Source: Pyropia yezoensis
Lineage: Eukaryota > Rhodophyta > Bangiophyceae > Bangiales > Bangiaceae
Direction: 5' to 3'
DNA length: 64,000 nucleotides
Assembly: GCA_009829735.1 (NCBI GenBank)
Contig: CM020618.1
Coordinates: forward strand, 14,242,568-14,306,567
The notes under the pieces are model-generated. The model was not told where the DNA came from, did not search any database, and saw nothing but the letters and a program-made list of their open reading frames with translations. The position numbers were made by a program, and so were the translations under genes. Of the stretch, positions 1 through 10,800 are shown piece by piece (position 1 is the first letter of the stretch; each line of letters starts with the position of its first letter).

Positions 1-1560
1 CTACGCCCCAAGTTATCTCCCATAGACCACCTCTACTGATGCAAAAAACGCGATGAGTTTGTATGGTGTGCAGCCCAAGAGAGGGGTCTTTTTCACAAAC
101 TTGGTGCCAAAAACAGCCATTTCTGCCCCCCCCCCCCACAGACTGGAGAAGGACGGCCGCCATGCACTGGCATTGCCCATACTATAGCTGTGTGTCCCTG
201 TGAGCCTCAGGGAACACGAAAGTCCCACTGCCGACATCTCAACATGGACCCAGGGCCGGGTCTTTGCTCAACGTCGGACCCTTGTCCTGAGGCCTGTCGC
301 TACAAAGACATGGTGCACCCACACAGGGATGAGCGCCTTTATCTGTTCCATGGTCTTCAGCAAGGACCCTGTACGGTTCCTGGCCAAGAGACGGGAGCTC
401 AAAGGTTGTCTGGACCATCATGTGGCGAGCTTGGCGCCGGATGTGCGTTCAGGGGCGCGCGGGTAACCGCACTGGAGTGTGGGGGGGGGGGGGGGGGCGT
501 CCCCGGCAGGTGACCAGTGGGTGCGGTGCGGGAGTGCCCTGCCCAGTCTGGGGCCGCGGGGAAGGGGCTCCCGCGCAAACTTTCGAAAATCTTGCCCTCC
601 CCGCCATTGAGATCCAGGCATGTGCACACATCCAGACACCCCCACCCCGCTCCCCACCTGTAGGAGCAGCAAGCAAAGCGGTGCTCCGCGGTCCGTGCCG
701 GTGCGTGGGTGCCCGCGGAGCTGCCAATCAGTATGAAACTTAATATGGAGCGACAGGGTCTTGGTCCCGTTCGGCCGGTGCACTAAAAAACATGGGCAAA
801 ACCTGCCCAGATGGCGCTATGCAGCGCTTCTTCGGTACGGCGGGGGGAGCGCACTCGCAAGTCTTCTGCCCCTGTGCAATAGGAATCGGACTTTCGAGAT
901 GTTTCGATCGACGTCGAATTAGGTATCTACTCTCTGTGTGAGCAAGCCAGAGTGGTTCCTTTCTGTACAAATCCGCTTCTTTTCTGCAACCATGCGCTGG
1001 GAACATGGAGCATGTTTGAGTACCGGCAGTGGGATTTTCATGTGCCAGCAAGCTCACAGGGACTCAGATGTATAGTTAGGGCCACGGTGGTGCCCGGTTG
1101 CTATACTTCTCTTGGCGATGGGAGGAGGTGCTCAAAGACAGCTGTTTTCTCCTGCTTTCTTTTTTGACCAAGCCCTATCCTAGCCAACATGCAAAGGTAC
1201 ACACCGCATTTTTTGGCGTACTAGAAGCAGGACGGGTAGAGGAAGCCATTTTGGTGCGTGGTGTTGCTCTTCGATGCCTGGTGGTGTTGGCATCATGGGG
1301 TGAGTGACGAACGGGTGGGCATGCTTTGGTACTGTACGGATGACGGCAGCAGGTGGCCGATTTTCAATCTTTTTCCACAAAAAACACATGGGCATGGAGC
1401 CCAAGCTGCGGGGAGCACAATCGTGTGCCGCTCGTGGCGTGGGGCGCACTGTGTGCTGGGCAGTGGCGTCACAGGACAAGACGGGGGGGGGGGTACAGGC
1501 GGTAATCTCGCATGCGATTCGAAGCTCAGATCTGCGATCGATGCACGTGCCTCACTGAGG
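1..1560. other. intergenic, no supported gene
   Basis: Only short overlapping open frames occur here on both strands, with no recognisable domain. The stretch holds a run of 17 G at 481-497 and shorter G or C runs near 129-140 and 1483. I see no transposon ends or RNA gene. Confidence 0.5.
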
Positions 1561-1800
1561 GTGCACCAGCGGGAGACTAAATTGAGACCAAGAAGGGCCG
1601 CGGTGGGGGCCCCGGCAGCGTCGTCGTCGCGGCGGGCGGCACCCCCCTTCCCCCTCCGCCGCTGCTTGCGGGGCGCGGCAGTGCGCTAGCTGCAGGCGAA
1701 CGTCTCTGCGTCAACAGAGGTGGCAGGAGCGCTGGGGCGGCACCTACGGCAGCCTTTGGAAGAGTCGTCGTCGCGCCACCGCTGCCACCACTGCCGCCGC

Positions 1801-3492
1801 TTATTGTCCTCGCCGAACCGCTCCCGCTGCCGCCACTGGCCATGCTGCCCCCGTTGCAACCGCTGGGCCGGCCGCCGCCGCTGCTGCCGCCGCTGCCGTT
1901 GCTGTTGCGACTGCCCGCGAGCAGCCGCCTCCGCAGGTGCCCCCCGCCCACGCGACAGAAAGGCCCACGTAACAGGCGTCCCACGCCAGGTCGACGGCCG
2001 CGAGGGCCATGGCCGCAATCACTATCTCCTGCCCCACTCTCCCGCCGAGGCGGACGAGCACTCCCTCAACCACTGGCTGAACGGTGAGGCGGAGGGTACC
2101 CCCCGGGGGCAACCCCGGTGCAGCCGCTTGGTACACCACCGTCCCCACCTCGAGGGCCACATAGCCCCGGACGGTCTCCTGCCCAAAGTCCCCGTACAGG
2201 GGCACCGCCGCGGCCAGCGCGACGGCCGCAGCCGCCACCGAGAGGAAAAACGTGAATGTGTGCCGTGTCGCCTCATTGAAGCCAGTGCGCCATCGTAGTC
2301 TCGCTTCCCGCCCCTTGACAAGGACAAACAGCGCATCGCTCGACCCAATCAGGAAGCCCAGGACTGCCGGAACAAGAGTGTATCCCACAATCACATGCTC
2401 GCTATCCAGGCGGGGCTGCACCCCCGCCGCCGACGCGGCCACCGCCTCTCGCGCAGTGGCTGTCGTGGACGAAGCCAAGGTGGCAAGGGCGAGGACACTA
2501 GGTAGCCGCCATACACGGAGCCGCACCGCGGCGGCCGCGCCGCCCGCCCTGCGGGTATTGTTGGACGACCGCACCAGCAGCTCGTCTGTGCGGAAAGCCG
2601 AAACCAGCCCATAGGCAGGCGATATCTCCACGCGGCCAACTCCGCTGCTGCCCCGCTCGGCAAGGCTGCACCGGAAGCCGACCGACTGCCGCACCCCGCT
2701 GAGCGTCTCGGCACACGTGCTGGCGTACGTGTAGGGGACAACGGTGGGGGATCCCCAAGGAAGCGTGGCGGTGCGGATGGCCTGCCGGTCCACCACCGAG
2801 GAGCCACAGGCAAGCGGCCGGGGCTCCCCGCCCGCCGTCTCAAACGGTACCACTACCTGCGCCGAGCCGGTGAGGTACACGGCGGCGGCCACCCACGTCT
2901 TGTTGCCGTCACGGAGCTCCCCGCGGATGGCATCGGCCTCTGTAGCGAACAACTCGACGCCCAGGCACACGTACTCGAGCGTCGCTTCAAAGAGGCCCCG
3001 GAGGGCACCGCTGGGGATCCTCCGACGGGCACTGCCGCGCATGGTGGCTCTGGGGACCTCGACGGACACGGCTCGGATGAGGGCGGGAGCCACCGCACCC
3101 AGGCGGGACGGGTCTGCCACCAGCTGCTGCATGGCAGCCGCTAGAGCCTCCCCCGACGCCGCCACCCCATTCGTCACTGCCCGCAATGAAGGCGCTTGTT
3201 CAGGAGCTGACGTAGGGACTGAAGGGCCGTCTGTGGCGGCCGCGGCGGCAGCGGCCAGCAGGGTGGCCTCCAGGGGGGCGTTGCGAAGCGGCCCATACCG
3301 CCTTGCATCCACCCCGCGAAGTGCCGACACCGCGGTAGCGGGCACGAACCAGAAAGCCCCCTCGCAGCCGCCCAGTTGGGACAGTGCACACGAGATGCCT
3401 GCCCCGGCGGGGCGCGTAGCGGCTACAAGGAAAGACGGGGCCGCCGCCACGGTCGTGGCGGCAGCGGCGACGATAAGCGCCCAAGACGGCAT
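1801..3492 (-). CDS. predicted membrane or secreted protein, unknown function
   Basis: An open frame of 563 codons starts with ATG at 3492 and ends at 1801. The first ~30 residues (MPSWALIVAAAATTVAAAPS...) look like a signal peptide. A central region of roughly residues 130-320 is of ordinary composition, with scattered Cys (EYVCLG, LACGSS, STCAET, FRCSL), consistent with an extracytoplasmic domain. Hydrophobic stretches near residues 370-395, 410-432 and 490-515 are candidate membrane segments. The C-terminal ~50 residues are Ala/Gly-rich low complexity. I do not recognise a family. It is divergent from the secreted Cys-rich gene at 5152, with about 1.66 kb between the two starts. The long frame, signal peptide and biased codon use make a real gene likely. 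Introns and the exact 3' end cannot be judged. Confidence 0.6.
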   Translation of the reverse strand: MPSWALIVAAAATTVAAAPSFLVAATRPAGAGISCALSQLGGCEGAFWFVPATAVSALRGVDARRYGPLRNAPLEATLLAAAAAAATDGPSVPTSAPEQAPSLRAVTNGVAASGEALAAAMQQLVADPSRLGAVAPALIRAVSVEVPRATMRGSARRRIPSGALRGLFEATLEYVCLGVELFATEADAIRGELRDGNKTWVAAAVYLTGSAQVVVPFETAGGEPRPLACGSSVVDRQAIRTATLPWGSPTVVPYTYASTCAETLSGVRQSVGFRCSLAERGSSGVGRVEISPAYGLVSAFRTDELLVRSSNNTRRAGGAAAAVRLRVWRLPSVLALATLASSTTATAREAVAASAAGVQPRLDSEHVIVGYTLVPAVLGFLIGSSDALFVLVKGREARLRWRTGFNEATRHTFTFFLSVAAAAVALAAAVPLYGDFGQETVRGYVALEVGTVVYQAAAPGLPPGGTLRLTVQPVVEGVLVRLGGRVGQEIVIAAMALAAVDLAWDACYVGLSVAWAGGTCGGGCSRAVATATAAAAAAAAAGPAVATGAAWPVAAAGAVRRGQ

Positions 3493-5151
3493 GACGAGTG
3501 AAACAGCTGGTACGAGTGCTCGAGGGGGGGGGACGGGGCGCTGCGGGGATTGGCGTCAATGGCAGCGCTCGGCCGCAGTGTTCATGTCTATGGGCGTGGG
3601 TGGGTGAGGGTGAGTGCGTGCGTGTGTGTCCCTGCCAACAGCAGCGGTCGGCGGGCAAAGGGTTGGCCGCCTGGCCTCAGGCGCGTCAAATAGATAGGCA
3701 CATGCGACAAGGGGAAGGAGGTTCCGTTGCCACGCGGTACGGACGGCAGCTGCTGGTGTGGGAGGACAAGAACACGCGTGGGGCTGCGTCGGTAGATGTA
3801 CAAGGGGCAGCCCGATCGTGGATTGGTGCGAAAGCTTCCTAGTGAGGCCGCTGCACAGACAAGGCTCAGCGGGTGCTTTGGACGTCCCCCGAGAGGCTCT
3901 GGCCCAGCGAGGGCACTGTGAGAACACAGCAGCGGGAAGGAGAACCTGCAGGCGGTCGCCGACCAGGACGTCAAGGGGCGACTTCTGACGTTCGCACCTG
4001 TTCAGGACCGGGCGACTTTTATTCGTACGTATGTACATACTGTACATACGCCGCGCCGAGGGGAGGGACAATGTTGAGGGGTGTGAGGGGCTGGCCGGAA
4101 AGCTCTGTTCGCTGAGAACTGCACACTGTCATCGGTATGAAATAGACGATCTCAAAGTAGGTCTGAGGAATCCGTCAATACTGGCGAGCATCGGGTCAAT
4201 TTCGTCAGGTGCTAAAAGAAGACAAAACAGCCAGCAGGCGGGGCGACCGGCATGGGGCTGGTGAGGAGGCGCGCAGAGGCCGGCAGGATTCCACCTGTCG
4301 ACACCCTCGCCTGTCTGCGGCGGGTAAGTCCAAGGAAAAGTGAAGAACGTTGGGGGGTCCAGGTCGGGATGGCGAAGTGCTCTCGCTCGCCGCATCACCT
4401 GAGCTACAGCAGGCTTGTGCTGCATGTATGCGTCTGCCCCGTGCCGGCCGACAGAAGAGAGCGAGTGCCATTGAGAGAAAACGCTAAAAAAGATCCAGTG
4501 GAGGTCTTTGCTGCTGTTCTATTGACCATCTCCTCCCGGGCTCCTTGCACTGCTGTCCGAATAAGTAGCGCTCCAGCAGTACGCCAGACTGTTCTGCGGC
4601 GGGTGTTCGGCGCCGGTTTCCCCCTGAACGTTCTTCCCCGTCACAAGGTGCCGCCAGATGGACTGCAGCAGAAGACAGTCTTCCCACCGTGCCTGCCAGC
4701 AGTCAGGCCTCGTCAACGCCCACGCCCGCCCCCTCACCCCTCGCGGGAGCCTCACAGAGGGCCCTCCTCGCGGGACGGTCCGCCTGTCGCGGGCCGCCGT
4801 GCGGACAGTGCCGTGGAGAGCGCTGCTCCTTGCGGGGGGGGGGTGCCGCCGAGTCCGTGGCGCTGCCCCGGTGGGGCCAATTTCCCACGTATGGGGCGGG
4901 GGTTCAGCACGCCACCAGAGCCCGTGCCCCCTGGGTGGTGGACGGGAGCACCACGGGCGCTGAGCGTAAGCAAGGCTTCGCCAAAAGGGTGGGTGGCGGC
5001 CATTTAAGTTGCGCGCCGGAACGGGCAGTGTGTGCTGAATAGGGCAAGCCACCATCTTGCACCATCTCTCTCTCGCCTTCTCCCCCCCCTCCCCTCGTTC
5101 CTTGGCTCTCGTGGCACGTGCAGCCTTCCATTCTGGGATCTGCAGAAGACA
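3493..5151. other. divergent intergenic region
   Basis: This region lies between two divergently oriented genes and probably holds both promoters. No gene is supported. A perfect 10-bp inverted repeat with a 3-base spacer lies at 4028-4050 (CGTATGTACA, TAC, TGTACATACG), AT-rich against a GC-rich background. Confidence 0.45.
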
Positions 5152-6450
5152 ATGGCCCCCGGTGGTCACTCCTGCGTCGCTCACGTACTACCGGTAGCTG
5201 CTGCCCCCTTGCTTCTTCTGCTTGCGTGTCTCTGCCACCTCGCTGCTGGACGGGAGGCTCTCCCTTTTTTTTTATCTACCCCACCAGCACCGCCGCCCGT
5301 GAGGGAGCGTGCCCCTCCCGACATGGAGGCAGAGTCCCTGCGGCTGGCGCTGCGCGTGTTGGGCACCGCCGACCCGGCCGCCGCGTCTGCCCGGCAGAGT
5401 GGTCAGGTGCCCCCGTCCGCGGTGGCGCCGTTGATATCCATCCCTACTCGCACCTACCCAGTGTGCAACGGCCCCAACAGAGCTTATGACGCGGCGGTGG
5501 TCGCGAGGCGCGACACGCTTCTTGCCAACTGCGCGACGGCGCAGCCAGCGCTCGAGCGTCAGTGCCGCCTCACCCACTTCTTATGCTGCATCGAGTCGGT
5601 GACGGCCGCTGAGGTGGTCACGCAGATGGAGTGCGACCTTGAGTCGGGCCTGTGCGATGTCTTTGACCTCGCCGCGGGGCGGATCCTCATTGGAGCTTGG
5701 AAGGCGTCTGATTGCGCCCTCGAAGGCAACCAAGGCATCTTGAAAAGCACGTGCCAGTGCCTGAAGGCGCCAGCCACCGCCGCAGACTGGGTATTTCCCG
5801 CCCCCTGCGTGCTGCTCCTGCCATCAACAGGGCTGCTCGATCCGGCCACTAACCGCAGCACAGTGGAAACGGCCACCTTCGGGCCCTACTGGGTCAAGGA
5901 CCTCACGCGCAACCGCACGCGGGCCGTCAACGAGCCGGGAGACGACCCAGCGCACTGCGTACCCGTCCAGCCAACGTCCGTGCGGCTGTGTGATGCCTCC
6001 GGCTGGAACAGGGCTGCTTCGGTGATTCAGCGCTGCCTCGAAGCTTTGGAGCGCGGAGATATGGTGGATGGCTCGCCTGGGGAGTGCTGTACGACCTTCT
6101 TCACAGGCACCAACAGCTGGATGACGTGCATCGTTGGCGGCGACTGTGTGCGGCTCGACCCAGACGTACTCCCGGAAGGGGTGTTGCTCAACGATGGGGC
6201 GGTCGTACCGGGGTGTCAAACGTCGTCGGGGACCATCCAGCCCCCGGGGTTGGAGAGGCGCTCGCAGTGCACATGCGCGCCGGGGTTGGCGCCTACAACC
6301 GGGTGCGCAGCACTGTCCGACGTCCCTACTAGCGGAGGCGGGTGTGTGGACGTGGACAGCGACGCGGGGGGGGTTTGGGGGGGGCTTTCTCCGGACAATG
6401 AGGCCAAGGTACCGTTTGTTGCGGGGTTGGACGTGTGCAGTGCCCCGTAG
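5152..6450 (+). CDS. secreted cysteine-rich protein, unknown function
   Basis: The frame is open from 5032, but I choose the ATG at 5152: the protein then begins MAPGGHSCVAHVLPVAAAPL followed by a leucine-rich core and an Ala/Gly end, a typical signal peptide, while the 40 upstream residues have no such character. The product is about 432 residues. After a Pro-rich linker the mature part is rich in Cys, often as pairs (FLCCIES, GECCTTF, CQCLK, CTCAPG), with possible N-glycosylation sites NRST and NRTR. This suggests a disulfide-bonded extracellular or cell-wall protein. I do not recognise the family. Its divergent neighbour at 1801-3492 is also signal-peptide bearing. The frame ends at TAG before 6451. 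Confidence 0.65.
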   Translation: MAPGGHSCVAHVLPVAAAPLLLLLACLCHLAAGREALPFFLSTPPAPPPVRERAPPDMEAESLRLALRVLGTADPAAASARQSGQVPPSAVAPLISIPTRTYPVCNGPNRAYDAAVVARRDTLLANCATAQPALERQCRLTHFLCCIESVTAAEVVTQMECDLESGLCDVFDLAAGRILIGAWKASDCALEGNQGILKSTCQCLKAPATAADWVFPAPCVLLLPSTGLLDPATNRSTVETATFGPYWVKDLTRNRTRAVNEPGDDPAHCVPVQPTSVRLCDASGWNRAASVIQRCLEALERGDMVDGSPGECCTTFFTGTNSWMTCIVGGDCVRLDPDVLPEGVLLNDGAVVPGCQTSSGTIQPPGLERRSQCTCAPGLAPTTGCAALSDVPTSGGGCVDVDSDAGGVWGGLSPDNEAKVPFVAGLDVCSAP

Positions 6451-7498
6451 GCCACCTCTGAGCGGCGGAGGCGAGGAGGGTCTCGATGCCCGCGAGCAAA
6501 TGACAATACCTGCGCTGCAATATCCATCGTTTCTTGTGTGATCAATCTCAACTGAGGACACGCTGCTGCTCCCCAGTAGCGGCCCCGGCCTCGAGAGCTG
6601 CCTGCTGCCTACGGCTGCGGCGCCAGCTGCGAGCCCTCTACCGCTGCAGCCCCTCTCCTTTTTGTGTGCTCTCATCGCCCTCTTAGAGCCTGCCCATTCG
6701 TCGCTGCAGTCCTGTCTCACGCGACACCCGCCCGTTTCTTCCGTTAGCAGTCGGGAAAGAGAGGGAAGGGTCGGCGACGCCGCTTCGCCACGCCTGGCAG
6801 GGGTGCTGTCTGCCACTTGCGCCGCAAAGGCGGCGGCCGCACGCGCTGCACTGCGGGCGGCTGCGGCGGGCGCGGACCACACGGCCGGCTCGACACCGCT
6901 GTATGTACGACGTATTGCCTGTCAAAAAAAACCTTGCTCTTTGGAGAGATCCGGGCCATGCAAGCACTTGCACACCCCCTGCCAAGACACCGAGTTCGCT
7001 CAGCCTTCATCCCATTTTCTTACTTGTCGCTCATAAGCCAACTTTTTGATGCGAAGTTACGAGCCATCTCCATGTGACCGGAAGCGCATGGAGCAGCACT
7101 GCACGTGCGTGATGCGCTGCGAACTACCGACCACCGGAACGCTTCGGGGTCAAGAGGCTGTGCAAATGCATTATTTTTCGTACAAGCTATTGCAATGGCA
7201 AAGCAAGCGATTGCTCCCGTACCTGTCAGGGAGAAAAACTCCCTCGGTCGACTGCTGCCCGCTCTGGTCCTCCGATCAAAACTGCCGCAGCGCCTGGAGC
7301 TACTCCAGGTCTCGTTCTCCTTGGTTGATGGGATGTTCTTTAAGTGGCGGAGATCGCATGGCAGCGATGATAAAGTCCAGCAAAAACGTAAGGCCAAGCA
7401 AGTCGCAGCATTGTGGCGTGTAAGATAATTTAAAGTGAGTGACCAAGAACTATTCAACTTCGATAGAGAACGAAGAGTTCCACGACCCGAAAGCTTGA
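6451..7498. other. intergenic, no supported gene
   Basis: No convincing coding frame. Composition becomes more AT-rich from about 7040 towards the hAT element. The last bases form the left copy of the hAT target duplication (7499-7506). Confidence 0.45.
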
Positions 7499-7506
7499 AG
7501 AAATGA

Positions 7507-7605
7507 CAGAGGTGTGATTAAACAAAAAATGGGTCGATCATAAATGTGATTTTAACCACCCCTTGATTTTAAATAGTATAAAGCGATTTATATTGATTTA
7601 AATCT
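7507..7605. repeat. hAT left terminal and subterminal repeats
   Basis: The 9-bp terminal inverted repeat CAGAGGTGT is followed by about 90 AT-rich bases with repeated motifs GTGATT, GTGATTTT, TTGATTTT and TTGATTTAA. Such subterminal repeats are usual transposase-binding sites in hAT elements; binding here is inferred. Confidence 0.7.
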
Positions 7606-7999
7606 TCATGGCCAATTTTTATTCAATCGGGGCCATGTACCTTGATTCTCGTGCCATTCGACGCTCAGAAGCCAGATTCCGTTCAGTATCGACTGGATTC
7701 CGGCCGCGAGACTGCACACAGCGGCCAACCGACACACTCCTTGATGCAACCGACCGCGGCGGCACACCCGGTTGTGGGGATCGCTCCCCTCGGGAACCAG
7801 GACCGCCCGAAGGGGGGCGGCGGGACTCAAACCGCATGGTAGGCCCTCACACGCGACTGCGATGGATACCAGTTTTGTTGCACGTGGACAGCAGCCGTTT
7901 TTATTCGCACTGCGCTACATCCTGAGCAATCAAGCGAGCCAAGAGCAGCTGGGCACTGGGCACAGTGGTAGTGTCATCGTCTCCCAGAGCATCGCCAAG

Positions 8000-10540
8000 C
8001 TAATCCTCCCCGGAATTGAGTCCCCCCTCGACGCTCGACTCGCTCTCAAACACGATATCTCCGCTCGGTGCAGCGTCACTCCCGCGCGGCACCTGTCGCG
8101 CGCAGGGCCCCAAAACGGCAACGATGGTGTCCTCGGCCATAGATCGGCGTGCCTGCCAATGCACGCCGTTCATGAAACGGCGCGCCTGTCGCATCTTGAA
8201 AATGATGGCTTGCGTCTTGTCCGCGTTGTCGTCGGACAGCCGGTTACGGGTCTTGTTGTACACGCAGGAACGCTGCTTCATGCTGCGCTTTCCAGCGGCG
8301 GAGGTTGGTGCGAGGGAGGAAATCTGGGCGGCCACAGCACGCAGCTCCGATGGGACACCGTCCGCGTGCAAGGCCCACCAGCTCGGCGGGGTCGATAACT
8401 GGGCACATTCAGACACTGTGCGCCTCCCAAAGAATGGGAAACTCCCCAACATCGCCTGCGGAACCTGCGTCACAACTGTGGCAGAACTGGCCCCACGCAG
8501 GGGGGCAGAGCGCGCCATACTGGGACGGGGGACACTGGTCTGACCCGTTCCTCCCTTTGCGTTTGATCCCGAATTTCCCTAAGTCAGGGATACTTTGCTT
8601 GATAGTAAGTCCAACATGGATTTTAGGTTTTCTGCGTTTTATCGTCTTGAATTTTCGTGTGGCCCGGTGGGCAGGTGCTGGGGTGGGAGATTCTGAGTGG
8701 CGATATTTTGAGGGACCCTGGGGGGATAAGGGGAGGAACAGCGGGACTTGGCCCTGCTTCCCCGTCCCGACCAAGAAACTGTTGGACCACACACCATCTT
8801 CTTGTTTGTTAGTGGGGGGATTGCCCCACAACAGGGACAGCGTGCGTGCGACATGCACTTCTTTCGGTTCCCCCGACACGGGAGGCAGCCCTTGCGCACC
8901 ACCCCAACTTGGATGCTGGGTGTGCGAGTGGTTTTTGCCACAAGAACGACGGCCTGCTCAGTGTCCGGAGAAGCGCGGAAGAGCCGTTTTGCAGCCGCCA
9001 AGCAGATCGCCGCGTCCGTGCCCGTGAACGGAATCACGACGGACGCACGGGAAACCTCGTGGAAAAGAAGAAAACGCGGGTCGAGGTAGAATGCGAGCAT
9101 GTGCGCGTGGGAGAAGATAGTGCCGTACAGAGACTTAAGGAGACCCAGGATGCTCTCCCTCGTGGTGCGCGCCTCAGCCGATGGCAGCAAGGACGCCTCC
9201 AGGCAGAGGAACGAGGCGTGAACGCCAGAGAGCGGCGTTGTATTCGCCAGTAGGTAGTCGGTTATGGCCGCGATGCAGCGCAACACCGGCTCCCACATTC
9301 CTCAGTTGTTCCAGTTGTTAGGCTCCATGACTGCGTCGAACAGCGACAGGACAAAATACGTGTCGATGGATTTCTGCTTGGCCTTGAACAGGACAGTCGA
9401 GATTGCGCCCCGATTCAAAAGGATGGTACCCGAAAGAGCAGCCGACCCCGTCCAGCGTCTCGGGGAGAAGGTTTTGATCGTAGGTGTTTTCCCTGGCTCG
9501 AGAGCCTGCTGCAGCCGGAGATGCTCGCTTGGAAGGTGATGGTTTCCGAAGAACTTGGCCAGCGCTGTACAAAACGACAGTACCTGGCACGCACCCGGCA
9601 GTTTGAGAATATTTCGGGACAGGTTATTCATGGCGTGCGATGCGCACCCGTACGCGTAGGCGAAGTCACCGCCGTCAATCAGCCTTCACCGCGCGCTGCG
9701 GTTGACGTTGAGTGAATCAGTAACAATGCCGGTGTTGTGCTGGCCCCGCCACGTGGTCCCGGAAGGCATGAGCGGTAACGCCATTTGCTCCTTTAATTTT
9801 GTGACCAGCACATCAGCGGTCTCCCGGTCATTATGCAGGCGGAAGGATGAGATGTAGAACGGAAGTGGGCCACCAAAAAGTGCCGAGAAGGCTTGGTCGC
9901 CGTTAGGGCCGGTCCAATCGTCACATTGGAAGCACCCTCTGGCCATCGAGCGAAGGATCTCGCATACGTCCGCGTCCACCTTGGAGAAGACAAGGTTGAC
10001 ATACTTTGACGACATAGTTTGGCGTGAAGGCGGTCGCCACGCGCCGCCGAGAAGCTTCTTCCAAAAAGATCCCCATTCCTCCTCATCGGTGCAGTAGCCA
10101 AACTTCCCGCCACTCGCAAGCACTGCCTCCGCGAACAATAGGTTGAGGGCCTCGCAGTAATTTGCAGACACCGACATGCAGAAGGCGTTCGTTGCCGACA
10201 CCATCCCAGCCCCAGCGCTGGGGCCCCCAGCCGATGACCCAGCGGCACAAGCCCAGGAAGACCTCGAGGGGTCCGCCAGTCGATGGTAGGCGTCGGAGTT
10301 GTTGCGCCTAAACGTCGCGCACGAAAACAGATGCACCCTGTAGCGCGCGGGCTGCAGTGATAGCACGTTGCCGCACGCCCGACAGGTCATCTTCTTTTTC
10401 GGCTTATCAATGTTGTAGTGGGAGGAGGCCTCTCCCGGAGGACGGCCGCGTGTACGCGGCACAGGTGCCGCGGAGGCTGGCTCGTCGTCGGTCCTTCCCG
10501 TGGTCTCCGCTAGGAGTGGTGGGGGAGGGGAAGCGTCCAT
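8000..10540 (-). pseudogene. hAT transposase with two TGA codons and a 402-bp insert
   Basis: Reading leftward from ATG at 10540, the frame encodes a Pro/Arg-rich N terminus and a BED-type zinc finger (C-x2-C in MTCRACGN, then H-x4-C in VHLFSC). The hAT catalytic core follows (CDDWTGPNGD; GIVTDS; GCASHAMNN; RRWTGSAALS; YLDPRF). The C-terminal dimerisation block (WWALHADGVP...SLAPTSAAGKRS...NKTRNRLS) lies downstream of the insert. All blocks before the insert lie in one frame, interrupted by TGA at 9686-9688 and 9302-9304. Both could arise from CGA by C-to-T change, and the second falls where hAT proteins have an ordinary residue in the NNW motif. The 402-bp insert at 8540-8941 carries a stop, but if removed as a GT...AG intron it joins the core to the dimerisation block in phase 0. 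The end is at 8000. Confidence 0.85.
8540..8941 (-). repeat. 402-bp intron-like repeat, copy 1, inside hAT transposase
   Basis: On the minus strand the insert begins GTGGCAAAAACCAC and ends GGAACGGGTCAG, giving GT and AG at its exact borders. Its removal joins codons for ...VVL to TSVPRPS... in phase 0 and restores the transposase frame. A second copy of exactly the same length (39823-40224) lies outside any hAT sequence and is similar over its whole length, so this is a dispersed repeat and not a private intron. Both copies keep a Cys-rich readable segment (GCLPCRGNRKKC and CPCCGAIPP). Possible readings: an introner-like element, or a non-autonomous transposon that happens to be spliced. Confidence 0.7.
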
Positions 10541-10689
10541 CGTGGCGCGGCTACGTCAGGGGACGTGGGAGGGGAGGCTTGACACGCCCGCAGTCTGCCA
10601 ACGTCAGCAACGACGGCGGCCAGCGTGTCAGAGATGGCGCGAATCCACAGATAGGCGGACGTCTGAGGCACTCCTAAGGGGGCTAATGT

Positions 10690-10792
10690 GCGAAGATCTA
10701 AGTGATCACAATCAAACAAGTGTGAACTTAAGTGATTTAATCAATAAAAATCAACGTGATTGTAATCAACTTAAAATCACTGAACACCTCTG
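10690..10792. repeat. hAT right terminal and subterminal repeats
   Basis: AT-rich subterminal region with motifs AAGTGATC, AAGTGATTTAATC, AACGTGATTG and AAAATCAC in both orientations, ending in ACACCTCTG at 10784-10792, the complement of the left terminus. Confidence 0.7.
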
Positions 10793-10800
10793 AGAAATGA

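Larger units (their letters stand above)
7507..10792 (-). mobile_element. hAT DNA transposon, complete ends, decayed transposase
   Basis: A 3286-bp element begins CAGAGGTGT (7507-7515) and ends with its exact reverse complement (10784-10792). It is flanked by a perfect 8-bp direct repeat AGAAATGA at 7499-7506 and 10793-10800. Ends starting CAG plus an 8-bp target duplication are the classic hAT signature. The body carries, on the minus strand, a BED zinc finger at the N terminus and a hAT C-terminal dimerisation region, so the family call does not rest on the ends alone. Both subterminal regions are AT-rich and full of (G/T)TGATTT-type repeats. The perfect duplication points to a fairly recent insertion. 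The transposase carries two in-frame TGA codons, so this copy is probably not autonomous. Confidence 0.93.

Noticed and set aside
5032..5151. Upstream start for the Cys-rich secreted protein
   Set aside because: Starting here would bury the signal peptide 40 residues inside the protein.
8639..8941. Cys-rich protein segment in the 402-bp repeat as a separate zinc-finger gene
   Set aside because: The readable segment is shared by both copies, but it has no start of its own in copy 1 and lies wholly inside the GT...AG borders; I keep it only as an unexplained feature of the repeat.
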